Below, in pieces: positions 1-10,169 of a stretch of DNA of 64,000 bases. Below the pieces are notes generated by a model that was not told where the DNA came from, did not search any database, and saw nothing but the letters and a program-made list of their open reading frames with translations. Each line of letters begins with the position of its first letter. The first letter of the stretch is position 1. A program made the position numbers and the translations under genes. The stretch covers positions 87,208,651 to 87,272,650 of the forward strand of contig OY757026.1 of NCBI GenBank assembly GCA_963580285.1, written 5' to 3'. Source of the DNA: Lucinisca nassula (lineage: Eukaryota; Mollusca; Bivalvia; Lucinida; Lucinidae).

Positions 1-204
1 TGCAATGGATCTGAACCATCTGAATAACTTTGAAAGGGGACCACCTAAGGATCATTCTTGTGAAGTTTGGTCAAAATCCGATCAGTGGTTTAGGGGGAGA
101 TGTCATTTGAAGAAAAAGTTTACGTGCACACGCACACACGACAGAGGAAGGACAAAAAGTGATCCCAAAAGCTCACTTCGTCACTATGTGACAGGTGAGC
201 TAAC
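1..204 (+). mobile_element. 3' end of a hairpin-terminated (HP) element
   Basis: This is the right end of the family seen complete at 6751-9467 and 10107-13745. A GC-rich ACACGCACACACGACAG tract is followed by a hairpin at 170-201 (AGCTCACTTCGTCAC, loop, GTGACAGGTGAGCT) and then TAA. The left part lies outside the window. The open frame at 5-283 runs through the hairpin and is not a gene. Confidence 0.7.
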
Positions 205-264
205 AAACAAAACAAATCCTTTGACAAGAATTCCGCTGAAGGCTATATCGCGCCTGTGGGGGCG

Positions 265-1180
265 CAAAGTCACCGAACCATGACATCTAGGCCAAGATCA
301 AACATAGATGCTTGCATAAAAGGCTTGTACTAAGTATCATTAATGAAGTTCAAATAATTCTTGAGAAATGAACTTAACCATTAGGGTGAACGCTAGAGTG
401 GTGGCAATATTTTACAAAGTCAGTGAACCATGAATGGTAGGTCAAGGTCAAGTATGGATGCTTGCATTTAAGTTGCATTCCCGAGATATAAGTTTGCATT
501 TAAGTTGCATTCCCGAGATATAAGTATCATTAATGAAGCTCTTATGGTTCTTGAGAAATTAACTTGACCAGTATTGTGAATGCTAGGGTGGTCGCAATAT
601 CTTACAAAGTCAGTGAACCATGAAATTTAGGTCAAGGTCAAATATGGATGCTTGCATTAAAGTTGCCATCCACAGATTCAAGTCTGTACCAAATATCATT
701 CAAGAAGCTCTTATAGTTCTTGAGAAATAAACTTGACCATTAGGGTGAACGCTAGGGTGGTCGCAATATTTTACAAAGTCAGTGAACCATGAAATGTAGG
801 TCAAGGTCAAGTATGGATGCTTGCATGTAAGTTGCAATCCCCAGACACAAGTTTGTATGAAGTATCATTAATGAAGCTCTAATAGTTCTTGAGAAATAAA
901 CTTGACCATCAGGGTGAACGCTAGGGTGGTCGCAATATTTTACAAAGTCAGTGAACCATGAAATGTAGGTCAAGGTCAAATATGGATGCTTGTATGTAAG
1001 TTGTCATCCCCAGACACAAGTTTGTACCAACTATCATTAATGAAGCTCTTATATTCTGAGAAATAAACCATTAGGGTGAACGCTAGGGTGGTCGCAAATG
1101 TTGACGCCTTGACGAACGGACAGACGAACGAACAGACGAACGAACGGACCATGCTAATAGCAGGAGCGACAAAAAATGGC
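265..1180 (+). repeat. 169-bp tandem repeats with GACGAACG microsatellite tail
   Basis: The phrase CAGTGAACCATGA recurs at 421, 611, 780 and 949. The last spacings are exactly 169 bp; the 190-bp gap includes a 25-bp internal duplication around 480-520. A diverged first monomer begins near 265. The array ends at about 1100 and is followed by a GACGAACGGACA-type microsatellite (1107-1150). Core repeats followed by a microsatellite resemble bivalve pearl/Helitron-related elements. No coding content is seen. Confidence 0.8.
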
Positions 1181-1208
1181 GGACAAATCTGCCAGGTGCT
1201 CCATTCTC

Positions 1209-1310
1209 CTTAAGAGGATCGCAACATACCTAAATATTCACATGGTGAGGGTTAAGTTGGTCCATGAATGCATTTTACTTATCTCTGCTTCAAAGGATAT
1301 AGAGGATCTT
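1209..1310 (+). repeat. ~100-bp direct repeat, copy 1 (copy 2 at 1936-2036)
   Basis: The stretch starting GAGGATCGCAACATACCTAA and ending near CAAAGGATAT recurs with about 85-90% similarity at 1936-2036. The two copies flank a fold-back element and a MITE. Nature unknown. Confidence 0.55.
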
Positions 1311-1315
1311 ACCTG

Positions 1316-1446
1316 AGTGCTCATGTATAATTGAATTTTTAAACGAGTTGAGGAAAAGGGATAAAATGCGAGGCTTTGCCGAGCATTTTATCCCTTATCC
1401 TCAACAAGTTTAATAAATTCAATAATACATGAGCACGAATGCAAGA
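1316..1446. repeat. Fold-back element F (GAGGAAAAGGGATAAAATGC arms)
   Basis: The arms are about 58 nt and include GAGTTGAGGAAAAGGGATAA, facing its complement TTATCCCTTATCCTCAAC across a short loop near 1378. Related copies lie at 17225-17415 and 35253-35352. The structure suggests a non-autonomous DNA transposon. No target duplication was identified. Confidence 0.65.
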
Positions 1447-1676
1447 TTCTATTTATCATATGACATTTAAAACGCATTTTATTCACGATTGTTCACAAAA
1501 ATGTCAATATTCCGCCATTAGTAAACAAAGGACGTCGTACATGTAACGTTACGGGACGTATCTAACTAATTTGCATATTTAATCCACTAGTGGATTATCG
1601 AAAATATTACATGGCGTTATTACACTCTCAGATGCGACGTCATATGATAAATCTATTTCATAGAACATATACAACT

Positions 1677-1938
1677 GTACTACGATAACACACCCATGCG
1701 TCATAGTACATTTTTTACAACTCCAAAACAGTCAGTTTTCTGATGAAAATTTGATATATAATTCTTATTTATACTCAAAACATAGGTTGTGTGTGCTCGT
1801 TAGAACCGCCTCATTGAGGCGGTTCTAACGAGTACCCACAACCTATGTCTTGGAGCAGAAATAAGAAAATGAATGCCCCCGGAAACCCCAGTTTTCTCTA
1901 TATAAAGTGGGGTGTAAGGGGGTTTCATTTCACGGAGG
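1677..1938 (+). mobile_element. Palindromic MITE, subfamily B
   Basis: A central perfect hairpin, GTTAGAACCGCCTCATTGAG with its complement, lies at 1798-1830. It is flanked by AACATAGGTTGTG and its inverse. A second hairpin contains CCCCAGTTTTCTCTATATAA. Subfamily B ends resemble CATTACGATAACAC on the left and CACGTGATG on the right; here the right end is lost. Other B copies are at 26328-26605, 45451-45594 and 57385-57654. Confidence 0.75.
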
Positions 1939-2130
1939 ATCGAAGATACCTAAATACTCACATGGTGAGGGTAAAGCTGGTCCATAACTGCATTTTACTT
2001 CTCTTTGCTTTAAAGGATATCTCTTTCATAGAACGTGTTCAACTGGACTACAGCTTGTGTTAAGGATAATGTGTGCCGACCGTAAAATGTTACCCTGGTT
2101 CTAGTTGTTCAAAAATTATGATATTGTCAG

Positions 2131-2457
2131 TTACACATCTTTAAAAGTTTGATCTTTTAATCTGACAAATATGCTAAAATTTTTGTTGACAAAATGTGAG
2201 TAGTTTCTGCAATCGCAAAAGCTACCCAAAGTTTGTTCAGCGAAATATACCAAAGTATTATTTGCTGTATTTGCATGAACAGTTAACATTCTGGCCATTG
2301 AGCTTGTTAAGTTAACCATATTTGAACAATTCGGCACTGAAAGGGGTGTACCTTTCTGTGTACGACTGCATGCACCCACTTTAGGGTTTGTACAAGCATC
2401 TATCGGGGATGACCATGTTTTCGCAATCGGAATGACTACATCACTTTCAGAAGAGCA
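2131..2457 (-). CDS. Putative terminal exon, unknown Cys-rich protein
   Basis: On the minus strand a strong acceptor (TTTATTTTTGTTCATTTCAG) precedes an open frame of 108 codons that begins CSSESDVV and ends at TAA (2131-2133). It has seven cysteines, including a CDC, and NxT/NxS sites (NLT, NNT, NYS), which would suit a secreted or luminal protein. It starts in phase 0. The minus-strand saposin-type exon at 17774-17640 ends in phase 0, so both could belong to one gene, but nothing connects them directly. I do not recognise the family. Composition differs from the repeats on both sides. Alternatively it is a chance open frame behind a chance acceptor. Confidence 0.38.
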   Translation of the reverse strand, partial: CSSESDVVIPIAKTWSSPIDACTNPKVGACSRTQKGTPLSVPNCSNMVNLTSSMARMLTVHANTANNTLVYFAEQTLGSFCDCRNYSHFVNKNFSIFVRLKDQTFKDV

Positions 2458-2520
2458 CTGAAATGAACAAAAATAAAACCACAGTTGAACTTCAGTGACT
2501 CCCAACACCCATTACAACTT

Positions 2521-2794
2521 CATTATGAAAACAGGCCTATTCAAATAAATTGTAAATTTTACAGAAAAAAAGACAATTTTCCGATGAAAGTTGTGATATT
2601 TTTCTTATTTCTGCTCAAAATATAGAATGAGGGTACACGTAAGAACTGCTGCATCAAGGCGTTTCTAACGAGTACCTACAATCTATATTTTAGAGCAGAA
2701 ATAAGAAAATAAGATTAACCCCTGTAAACCCCAGTTTTACTATATAAAGTGGGGGTCATGGCGATCAAACTTATATATGCTTGTTTTCGTGACA
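2521..2794 (+). mobile_element. Palindromic MITE, subfamily A
   Basis: Ends CATTATGAAAACA and TGTTTTCGTGACA are inverted. The centre is a degraded hairpin (GTAAGAACTGCTGCATCAAG and inverse) flanked by CTGCTCAAAATATAGA and its inverse. The right part holds CCCCAGTTTTACTATATAAA facing its complement. Other A copies are at 23322-24004, 33187-33487, 36363-36642, 43949-44228, 47356-47639 and 54719-54964. Confidence 0.75.
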
Positions 2795-2989
2795 TTTACC
2801 ATTGCTAACATTATCTTTTTCTCGAGTGTTTCCCCAGGGAATTCTTACCATAGCCCCAGATAAAGGATTGTTTAAAATGATTTAGAGTTTTTTTTTTCTT
2901 TATTTAATATTTTAAAGCTGATGAGAATGTTGATTAGTCCCCTAAATGGGCCATCGCTGCCTAGAAAGTGACAGTGCTGAGTACCTCAA

Positions 2990-3158
2990 CGCTGTGGTTC
3001 AAGCTTCGCGCAGATAACATGCAAGACGTCATGCTCTGCAACGTAAGGTGATGTGGTTTATCTGTGGGTACTCCTGTTTTTTTTCCACCTCGGATTAACT
3101 ATCGGCTCGAAATACGTGAAATAATTTCAGAAGGGCCTTAAAACCGAAACAATAAATA
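2990..3158 (+). mobile_element. SINE S4, 5'-truncated
   Basis: It matches the complete copy at 28558-28787 from the B-box region (CTGTGGTTCAAGCTT) through GGGTACTCC and GATTAACTATCGGCTCG to CCTTAAAACCGAAAC. The A-box half of the tRNA head is missing or unrecognisable. Confidence 0.7.
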
Positions 3159-3183
3159 CCCCCACTAGATGGAATATTTCTGA

Positions 3184-3337
3184 TGTGTAGACACACTAGA
3201 CATATTGTGTAGACACACTAGACATATTGTGTAGACACACTAGACATATTGTGTAGACACATTAGACATATTGTGTAGACACATTAGACATATTGTGTAG
3301 ACACACTAGACATATTGTGTAGACACACAAGACATGT
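3184..3337 (+). repeat. 22-bp minisatellite, ~7 units
   Basis: The unit GTGTAGACACACTAGACATA(TT) repeats head to tail. The main variant is CACATTAG for CACACTAG in units 4 and 5. There are no spacers and no palindromic repeat, so this is not CRISPR-like. Confidence 0.9.
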
Positions 3338-3529
3338 ATTTACAGAAGACCGAAAAGATATCCCAGATTTACCCTACATTGTGAATCCTGTCCGGTAGAT
3401 GGATTGAACTTCCCGTCTAAAACAAGCTTACATATATTCCCGGTATACTTTACCTATAAAATTAATACTGGCCGTCGAAAGGCGATACTTTCGTTGCGGT
3501 TTCAGAAGAAACGCTACAATAACACCCTC

Positions 3530-3745
3530 AAAGCAGAAGTGAAGGAGATGGTCAGGAATCGATACAATCAACCCACACATCCCATCAGAGACACCAAAGG
3601 TAAAGAAACACAAACATGAAATAGCTAGACGCTAATGGAAACATCAATAGCGGAAAGCCAAAATGACAGTAACTTTCTCGAAAAATGGTCAATTGGCTAT
3701 CCAAAACAAAAAGATATAAGCGATACACAGATTCAAAGATGAACT
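3530..3745 (-). mobile_element. Family E interspersed repeat, partial
   Basis: It holds the family E signatures in reverse: GGTCAGGAATCGATACAATC, CATCAGAGACACCAAAGG, ATGGAAACATCAATAGCGG and GGCTATCCAAAACAAA. The fuller form is at 18978-19500 (plus) and 38512-39125 (minus). Family E has no visible protein and no tRNA head. Its class is unknown. Confidence 0.7.
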
Positions 3746-3805
3746 GTTAAAAAAAAGTTTTGAACTTCGATGATGTGGCACCTGCCCCGCTACTACATCA
3801 TCCAC

Positions 3806-4106
3806 GGCCCCGCCCATCGGGTCTTGAAGAAAAAGATGGGATGCAAGATGATTCCACGCAGAGCTGAAAATGACAGCACACGAATACTGGTAAACCGCTT
3901 ACAGGATCTAAGCCTGCCGGACAAAGCGGTGCGAGTTGGACCTCCCGTGCTTATAAACCCTATTGGTTTCAATGGGCGAAAGGGCTTGAGATGTCATTTC
4001 ATCGCAGTGTCGGGTAAAAGTCCCACAAAATTGGAAGCAACGTCTTCAAAATAACCTACACAGTGCTGACTGGGATGTTAAAACCACAAATCCAACAATC
4101 AAACAA
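3806..4106 (+). mobile_element. SINE S1 with 14-bp target duplication
   Basis: The 301-bp unit runs from GGCCCCGCCCATCGGG to an ACGTTAAA-like tail, GGGATGTTAAAACCACAAAT. It is flanked by perfect copies of ACTACATCATCCAC at 3792-3805 and 4107-4120, so the boundaries are firm. S1 has no clear Pol III A/B boxes at its head. It recurs at 16588-16885, 22785-22995, 57908-58335 and 59362-59525. Confidence 0.85.
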
Positions 4107-4179
4107 ACTACATCATCCACCCCACCCAAGCCTCCCCAACACTGAAAACGTCAAGCTTATTTCAGGTAGAAGAAATAAA

Positions 4180-4660
4180 TATAGGTATTTAATTGAAAAC
4201 ACATGCGCAGTACATACTGTCTATCTATTGAGGGTTAAAAATGACTAAGTTTACAGTGTGGAAAAAGTGACAACATGTGATCAAAGAATTAAAACCAAGC
4301 CACATGCACACCCTCTACCATCGAGAAAACGCATGTCAATTTTCAAAATGATTGGTATAAAACTGAAAGAGGAGTTGTGATGACAAGAGGTGCCTACTGT
4401 CTATCAATTGAACATTAAAAATGACGAAGTTCACAATGTGCAAAAAAGGGACAAAAAATTATGAAAGATTTATATCCAAACCACATGCAAATCATTATAC
4501 CATGGCCAAAACATGCAAAGTTTCAAAATGATTGGTAAAAAACTGTAGGAGGAGTTGCGATGACAAGAGGTACCTACTGTGTATCAATTGAAGGTTAAAA
4601 CTAGGAATGGTGTTTGTAAAACACAATGACCCCAACCATATGCTTGCCCCTAAATGCCCA
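4180..4660 (+). repeat. ~180-bp tandem repeats
   Basis: TACTGTCTATC recurs at about 4215, 4394 and 4574, with GAAGTTCACAATGTG, ACCATGG, AAAACATGCAAAGTTT and GAGTTGCGATGACAAGAGGT in each unit. Related units are at 14804-14960 and 15185-15350. The last unit here is cut by the TGCATG satellite. Confidence 0.75.
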
Positions 4661-4682
4661 ATTTTCCATGGGCTATAACCAA

Positions 4683-6110
4683 ATGCATGTGTGTATATGC
4701 ATGCATGTATACTTGTGTGTCCATGCATAAATGTGTGAGTGCAAGCATGCATGAGTGCATGTGTGCATGCATGTATACTTGTGTGTCCATGCATAAATGT
4801 GTGAGTGCAAGCATGCATGAGTGCATGTGTGCATGCATGTATGTGTGAGTGCATGCACGAGTGTACGCGTGCATGCATGTGTGCTTGCATGCATGCAAGC
4901 ATGAGTGTGTGCATTTATGCATGTGGGCATACATGCATGAATGAGTAGTGCATGCACATGCATGTGCATGTATTTTACAAGTTGCATGCATGTGTGCATG
5001 AGTGTATGTGTGCATGCATGTGTTCTTGCATGCACACATGCATGAGTGATTGCATTAATGTATAAGAGTGTATGCATGCATGCATGAGTGCATGCACATG
5101 CATGTCAGTGAATGCACGCACGAGTGCATGCATGCAAGTGTGCATGCCTGCATGTGAACATGCATGTATGAGTGTATGTGTGCCCGCATGTGAACATTCG
5201 TGTATGAGTGTATGTGTGTCCGTAAGTGAACATGCATGTATTTGTTTGTGTGTGCATGCCTGCATGCATGCATGCCTGCATGAGTGTGTGTGTGTGTATG
5301 CATGTGTGCTTGCATGCATGCATGTGTGCATGCATGCCTGCATGAGTGTGTGTGTGTACGCATGCATGCATGAGTGAATGTGTGCATGTATGTGTGCTTG
5401 CATGCATGAGTGTATGTGTGCTTGCATGCATGAGTGTATGTGTGCTTGCATGCATGCAAGCATGAATGCATGTGTGTTTGCATTTATACATGCATGTATG
5501 TGTTTGTATGTACATGCATGCGAGTACGAGTGCATGCATGTGTGCTTGCTTGCATGTTTGAGTGTGTGCATTTATGCATTAGTGTGCGTACATATATGTA
5601 TGAGTGTGCATGTATGCATGCATGCATGTAAGAGTGCATGCATACATGTGTGCATGCACGCCTGCATGGGTGTGTGTGTGCATGCATGTGTGCTTGCATG
5701 CCTGCTTCTGTGAGTGTTTGTATTTATGCGTTTGTGTGCATACATGAGTGCATGTGCATGCAAGTATGTGTATGAGCATGCATGCATGAGTGCATGCAAG
5801 CATGTTTGTGCACATATGTATACATGCATGAGTGAGTGCATGCATGTACATGTGTATGTGCATGCATGCATGAGTGTATGTTCGTGTGTGTGCATCCATG
5901 CATGAGTGCAAGCACACATGTATGCATGCAAGAGTGTGTGTGTGCATGCATGTGTGTATGTGCATGTGTGCATGTGTACATGTATGCATAAGTGCATGTG
6001 TGCATGTTCTTGCATGCATGCGTAAGTCTGCATGCATGCATGGGTGTGTGTGATCATGCATGCATGTGTGTTTGCATAAGTGCTTTAATGTATGTATGTA
6101 TGTATGTGCA
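4683..6110. repeat. 1.4-kb TGCATG / TGTGTGCATGCATGAG satellite
   Basis: The sequence is almost entirely alternating pyrimidine-purine dinucleotides (TG, CA, TA), built from TGCATG, GAGTGTATG and TGTGTGCTTGCATG blocks with loose 20-80 bp higher-order periodicity. Many overlapping open frames on both strands (His/Cys/Met/Thr-rich) are by-products of the repeat and are not genes. The tract is self-complementary at many places. Confidence 0.92.
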
Positions 6111-6204
6111 GGACAAATGCAATATCCCCTTCCCCTAACAACTTCGTTCAACTTCGTTGTGCGAGGGGCATAATAACTGTTTATGTGTGTTTACGAAGAA
6201 AAGA

Positions 6205-6315
6205 AGAAAAAAAATTCCAGTCCTCCACCGAGGTTTGAACGCCCGCCCTTCAGATTCATTGTCCACAAACTGATTCGTAGTCCAGCACTCTAGCCACTAC
6301 ACTGGCGCACGGCTT
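6205..6315 (-). mobile_element. tRNA-derived SINE head (relic)
   Basis: On the minus strand, GTGTAGTGGCTAGAGTGC (A-box-like) is followed about 45 nt later by GTTCAAACCTCGG (B-box-like). The acceptor stem does not pair and no SINE body is recognised. It is not a functional tRNA gene. Confidence 0.5.
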
Positions 6316-6344
6316 ATAAGATCTGCTTTTCACAATGTACTAAG

Positions 6345-6732
6345 TTCACAATGTACAAATACCCAAAGTGACAAAGGGCCATAAATCATGAAGTATTTTT
6401 TAGGAATTTAGTCAAAAGTTAATCAGGTCATCTACTCATCACCACCTATCTATTCACCAACTTTCAAGGCTATAGCTCTTACAGATTTAAGATATTTTGC
6501 TGACAAGATTTTATAAAAAAATATTCAAAGGGCAAATACTCTTGAAAGGGGCACAATCCAGATGAGAAAAAAATTATGTGTCCCGTAATTTTCCATGAGG
6601 AATCCATATATGAAATTTCAAAACCTTAGCATACACAGTTCTTAAGTTATGCTATGCATCAAAAGCGTCACGGACGGATGAATGAAGCAGAAGCAATATG
6701 CCCCTCCAACTTTTTCGAAGTTGGGGGCATAA
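6345..6732 (+). repeat. ~310-bp tandem array, unit 1, with terminal hairpin
   Basis: The unit begins AAATACCCAAAGTGACAAAG and contains TTAATCAGGTCATCTACTC, TTTTGCTGACAAGATTTTAT and TTAAGTTATGCTATGCATC. This copy ends with CACGGACGGATGAATGAAGC, then a hairpin CCCCTCCAACTTTTTCGAAG..TTGGGGGCATAA. Further units are at 6733-6750 plus 9468-10106, and at 13746-13857 plus 14536-14803, so later insertions split the array. Confidence 0.8.
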
Positions 6733-6750
6733 AAATACCCAAAGTGACAA

Positions 6751-9467
6751 CAAGAGGGCCCAATGGCCCTATATCGCTCACCTGTGTACCAGAAAAAAAG
6801 TTTAGGAGACCACTAGACATTACTACATACTAAATATCTGAGCTCTGATCCTTATGGCTTTGGAGAAGAAGATTTTTGATTTTTTTTTCCAGTATAAGTC
6901 CATAGGTCAATTTTGACCCAAAAGGCATGGTTGCCAGGATTTATGTAGGCGACCATTTTATGTTGCTATATACTAAATATCTAAGGTCCGTACTTCATGG
7001 TTTCAGAGAAGAAGATTTTTGAAGCTTTATTTTTTCCATTATAAGTTTATTGGAGTTAAGAAGCCACAGGATTTGGCCAATTTGAACCCCAGGGGCAAGA
7101 CTCAGGCAGGATTCATGTAGGCAACCACTCCACATTGCTACATGCTAAATACCAAAGCTCTGGGCCTTATGGTTTCAGAGAAGAATTTTTTTTAAGTTTT
7201 TTTTTTCCATTTTAAGTTTTTTTCTATTTTAAGTCCATCCATGGTAGCTAATGGGCCATGGGCGTGGCCAATTCTGGCCCAAGGGGCACGATTGGCAGGA
7301 TTTATGTAGGTGACCACTTGCAATTGCTACATGGTAAATATCTAAGCTCTAGGCCCTGTGGTTTCAGAGAAGAAGATTTTTGAAGCTTTTTTTCCATTAT
7401 GAGTCTATGGGAGCTAAGGGGTCGCAGGGCGTGGCCCATTTGGACCCCAAGGGCATGATTGGCAGGATTTATGTAGGTGACCACTTGCCGTTGCTACATG
7501 CTAAATATCTAAGCTCTGGGCCCTGTGGTTTCAGAGAAGAAGATTTTTGGAGCTTTTTTCCATTAGGAGTCTATGGGAGCTAAGGGGCCCCGGGGCGTGG
7601 ACCATTTGGACCCCAAGGGCATGATTGGCCGGATTTATGTAGGTAACAATTTGCCGTTGCTACATGCTAAATATCTAAGCTATGGGCCCTGTGGTTTCAG
7701 AGAAGAAGATTTTTGAAGCTTTTTTCCATTAGGAGTCTATGGGGGCTAAGGGGCCCCGGGGCGTGGCCATTTGGACCCCAGGGGCATGATTGGCAGGATT
7801 TATGTAGGTGACCAATTGCCGTTGCTACATGCTAAATATCTAAGCTCTGGGCCCTGTGGTTTAAGAGAAGAAGATTTTTGAAGCTTTTTTTTCCATTAGT
7901 CTATGGGAGCTAAGGGGCCCAAGGGTGTGACCAATTTGGACCCAAGGGGCATGATTGGCAGGATTTATGTAGGTGACCACTTGACATTGTTACAAGCTAA
8001 ATATCTAAGCTCTGGGCCCTGTGGTTTCAGAGAAGATTTTTGAAGCTTTTTTTCCATTATGAGTCTATGGGAGCAAAGGGGCCCCGGGGCGTGACCCATT
8101 TGGAACCCAGGGGCATGATTGGCAGGATTTATGTAGGTGACCACATGTCATTGCTACATGCTAAATATCTAAGCTCTGTGCCCTGTGGTTTCAGAGGGGA
8201 AGACTTTAGAAGCTTTTTTTCCATTATGAGTCTATGGGAGCTAAGGGGCCCCGGGGCGTGGCCCATTTGGACCCCAGGGGCATGATTGGCAGGATTTATG
8301 TAGGTTACCACTTGCTATTGCTACAAGCTAAATATCTGAGCTCTTGGCTCTGTGGTTTCAGAGAAGAAGCTTTTTTCTATTATGAGTCTATAGGAGCTAA
8401 GGGGCCCCGGGGCGTGGCCTGTTTGGACCCTAGGGGCACGATTGGCAGGAATTATGTAGGTGACCACTTGCCGTTACCACATGCTAAATATCTAAGCTCT
8501 GGGCCCTGTGGTTTCAGAGAAGAAGATTTTTGAAGCTTTTTTCCATTATGAGTCTATGGGAGCGAAGGGGCCCCGGGGCGTAGCCCATTTGGAACCCAGG
8601 GGCATGATTGGCAGGAATTATGTAGGTGACCACTTGCCGTTGCTACATGCCAAATATCTGAGCTCTGGGCCCTGTGGTTTCATAGAAGAAGATTTTTGAA
8701 GTTTTCTTTCAATTATGAGTCTTTAGGAGCTAAGGGGCCCTGGGGTGTGGCCAATTTGGACCCCAGGAGCATGATTGGCAGGAATTATGTCGGTGACCAC
8801 TTGCTATTGCTACATGCTAAATATCTACGCTCTGGGCCCTGTGGTTTCAGAGAAGAAGATTTTTGAAGCTTTTTTCCATTATGAGTCTATGGGAGCGAAG
8901 GGGCCCCGGGGCGTGGCCCATTTGGAACCCAGGGGCATGATTGGTAGGAATTATGTAGGTGACCACTTACCGTTGCTACATGCTAAATGTCTAAGCTCTG
9001 GGACCTGTGGTTTCAGAGAAGAAGAATTTTTAAATTTTTCCCATTATGAGTCTCTGGGAGCGAAGTGGCCCCGGGGCGTGGCCCATTTGGAACCCAGGGA
9101 CATGATTGGCAGGAATTATGTAGGTGACCACTTAACGTTGCTTCATGCTAAATATCTAAGCTCTGGGCCCTGTGATTTCAGAGAAGAAGATTTTTTACAT
9201 TTTTTCCATTATAAGTCTATGGTAGCTATATGTTGCCATGGCAACCAGAATTCCAATCGGATCAGCCCGAAAACCTCATGCAGCCTTTCCCCCTACCTGA
9301 TGATGCTTCACATGAAATTTGATCAAGATTGGCCATGGGGTATTAGAGATATACTTATTTGAAATTGTTTACGGACGCACGCACGGACGCACGCACGGAC
9401 GCACGCACGCATGACGGACAAAATGTGATCACAAAAGCTCACCTTGTCACTACGTGACAGGTGAGCT
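6751..9467 (+). mobile_element. HP element, copy ii (2.7 kb)
   Basis: It begins CAAGAGGGCCCAATGGCCCT followed by ATCGCTCACCTG, and ends in a hairpin at 9436-9467 (AGCTCACCTTGTCAC, loop, GTGACAGGTGAGCT). Comparison with uninterrupted ~310-bp units (host GTGACAAAGGGCC) shows that it was inserted after GTGACAA. Its body is a 166-bp tandem array, then ATGTTGCCATGGCAACCAG, then an ACGGACGCACGC microsatellite at 9370-9412. The order core repeats, microsatellite, hairpin matches Helitron-related bivalve elements. No transposase is seen, so it is non-autonomous. Confidence 0.8.
6820..9235 (+). repeat. 166-bp tandem repeats inside HP element ii (~14 units)
   Basis: GATTGGCAGGA or a variant recurs at about 7287, 7457, 7625, 7789, 7952, 8116, 8284, 8440, 8607, 8774, 8938 and 9104. 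Each unit carries GGGGCCCCGGGGCGTGGCC, GTAGGTGACCACTTG and GTGGTTTCAGAGAAGAAG. The first units (6820-7240) are more diverged. Because several monomers are multiples of three, they yield repetitive open frames that should not be called genes. Confidence 0.9.
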
Positions 9468-10106
9468 AAAAAGCCATAACTCATTAAGTATTTTTCAGAA
9501 TTTAGTCAAAAGTTAATCAGGCCATCTACTCATCACCACCAATCTATTCATCAACTTTTAAGGCTCTAGCTCTAATAATTTTTGAGATATTTTGCTGACA
9601 AGATTTTATCAAAAATTTCAAAAGGCAATAATTCTTGAAAGGGGCACAATCTGGATGAGAAAAAAATATGTGTCCCCTAATTTTCCATGAGGAATCCATA
9701 TATGCAATTTCAAAACCCTAGCATACACGGTTATAAAGTTATGCTATGCATCACCAATCAGATAGAGGTACAATGTAAAAATACCCAAAGTGACAAAGGG
9801 CCATAACTCATTGAGTATTTTTTTGGAATTTAGTCAAAAGTTAATCAGGTCATCTACTCATCACCACCAATCTATTCACCACTTTCAAGGCTCTAGCTCT
9901 TATAGATTTGAGATATTTTGCTGACAAGATTTTATCCAAAAAATTTCAAACGGCAATAACTCTTGAAAGGGGCAAAATCCGGACAAGAAAAAAAAACGCA
10001 TCCCCTAATTTTCCATGAGGAATCCATATATGAAATTTCAAAACCCTAGCATACTTGGTTATCAAGTTATGCTATGCACCACAAAGCACATAGAGGCACA
10101 ATGTAA
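9468..10106 (+). repeat. ~310-bp tandem array, units 2 and 3
   Basis: Unit 2 resumes right after HP element ii (GCCATAACTCATTAAGTA) and unit 3 starts near 9779 (AAAAATACCCAAAGTGACAA). Unit 3 stops at AATGTAA where HP element iii was inserted. The junction of units 2 and 3 shows the empty target site for comparison. Confidence 0.8.
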
Positions 10107-10169
10107 CAAGAGGGCCATGATGGCCCTGGATCGCTCACCTGATCCATAGTGTAACAAGTGGGCCCCAGA

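Noticed and set aside
3184..3337. CRISPR-like array
   Set aside because: The 22-bp units are contiguous with no spacers; this is a eukaryotic minisatellite.
4495..6151. A dozen overlapping open frames of 60-198 codons on both strands, His/Met/Cys/Thr-rich
   Set aside because: They are translations of the TGCATG satellite; the repeat avoids stops in most frames and there is no conserved domain or splice support.
7302..9362. Repeating peptides (FFHYESMGAKGPRGVAHL and similar)
   Set aside because: They follow the 166-bp DNA monomers, change frame wherever a monomer length is not a multiple of three, and match no family. The DNA, not the peptide, is what repeats.
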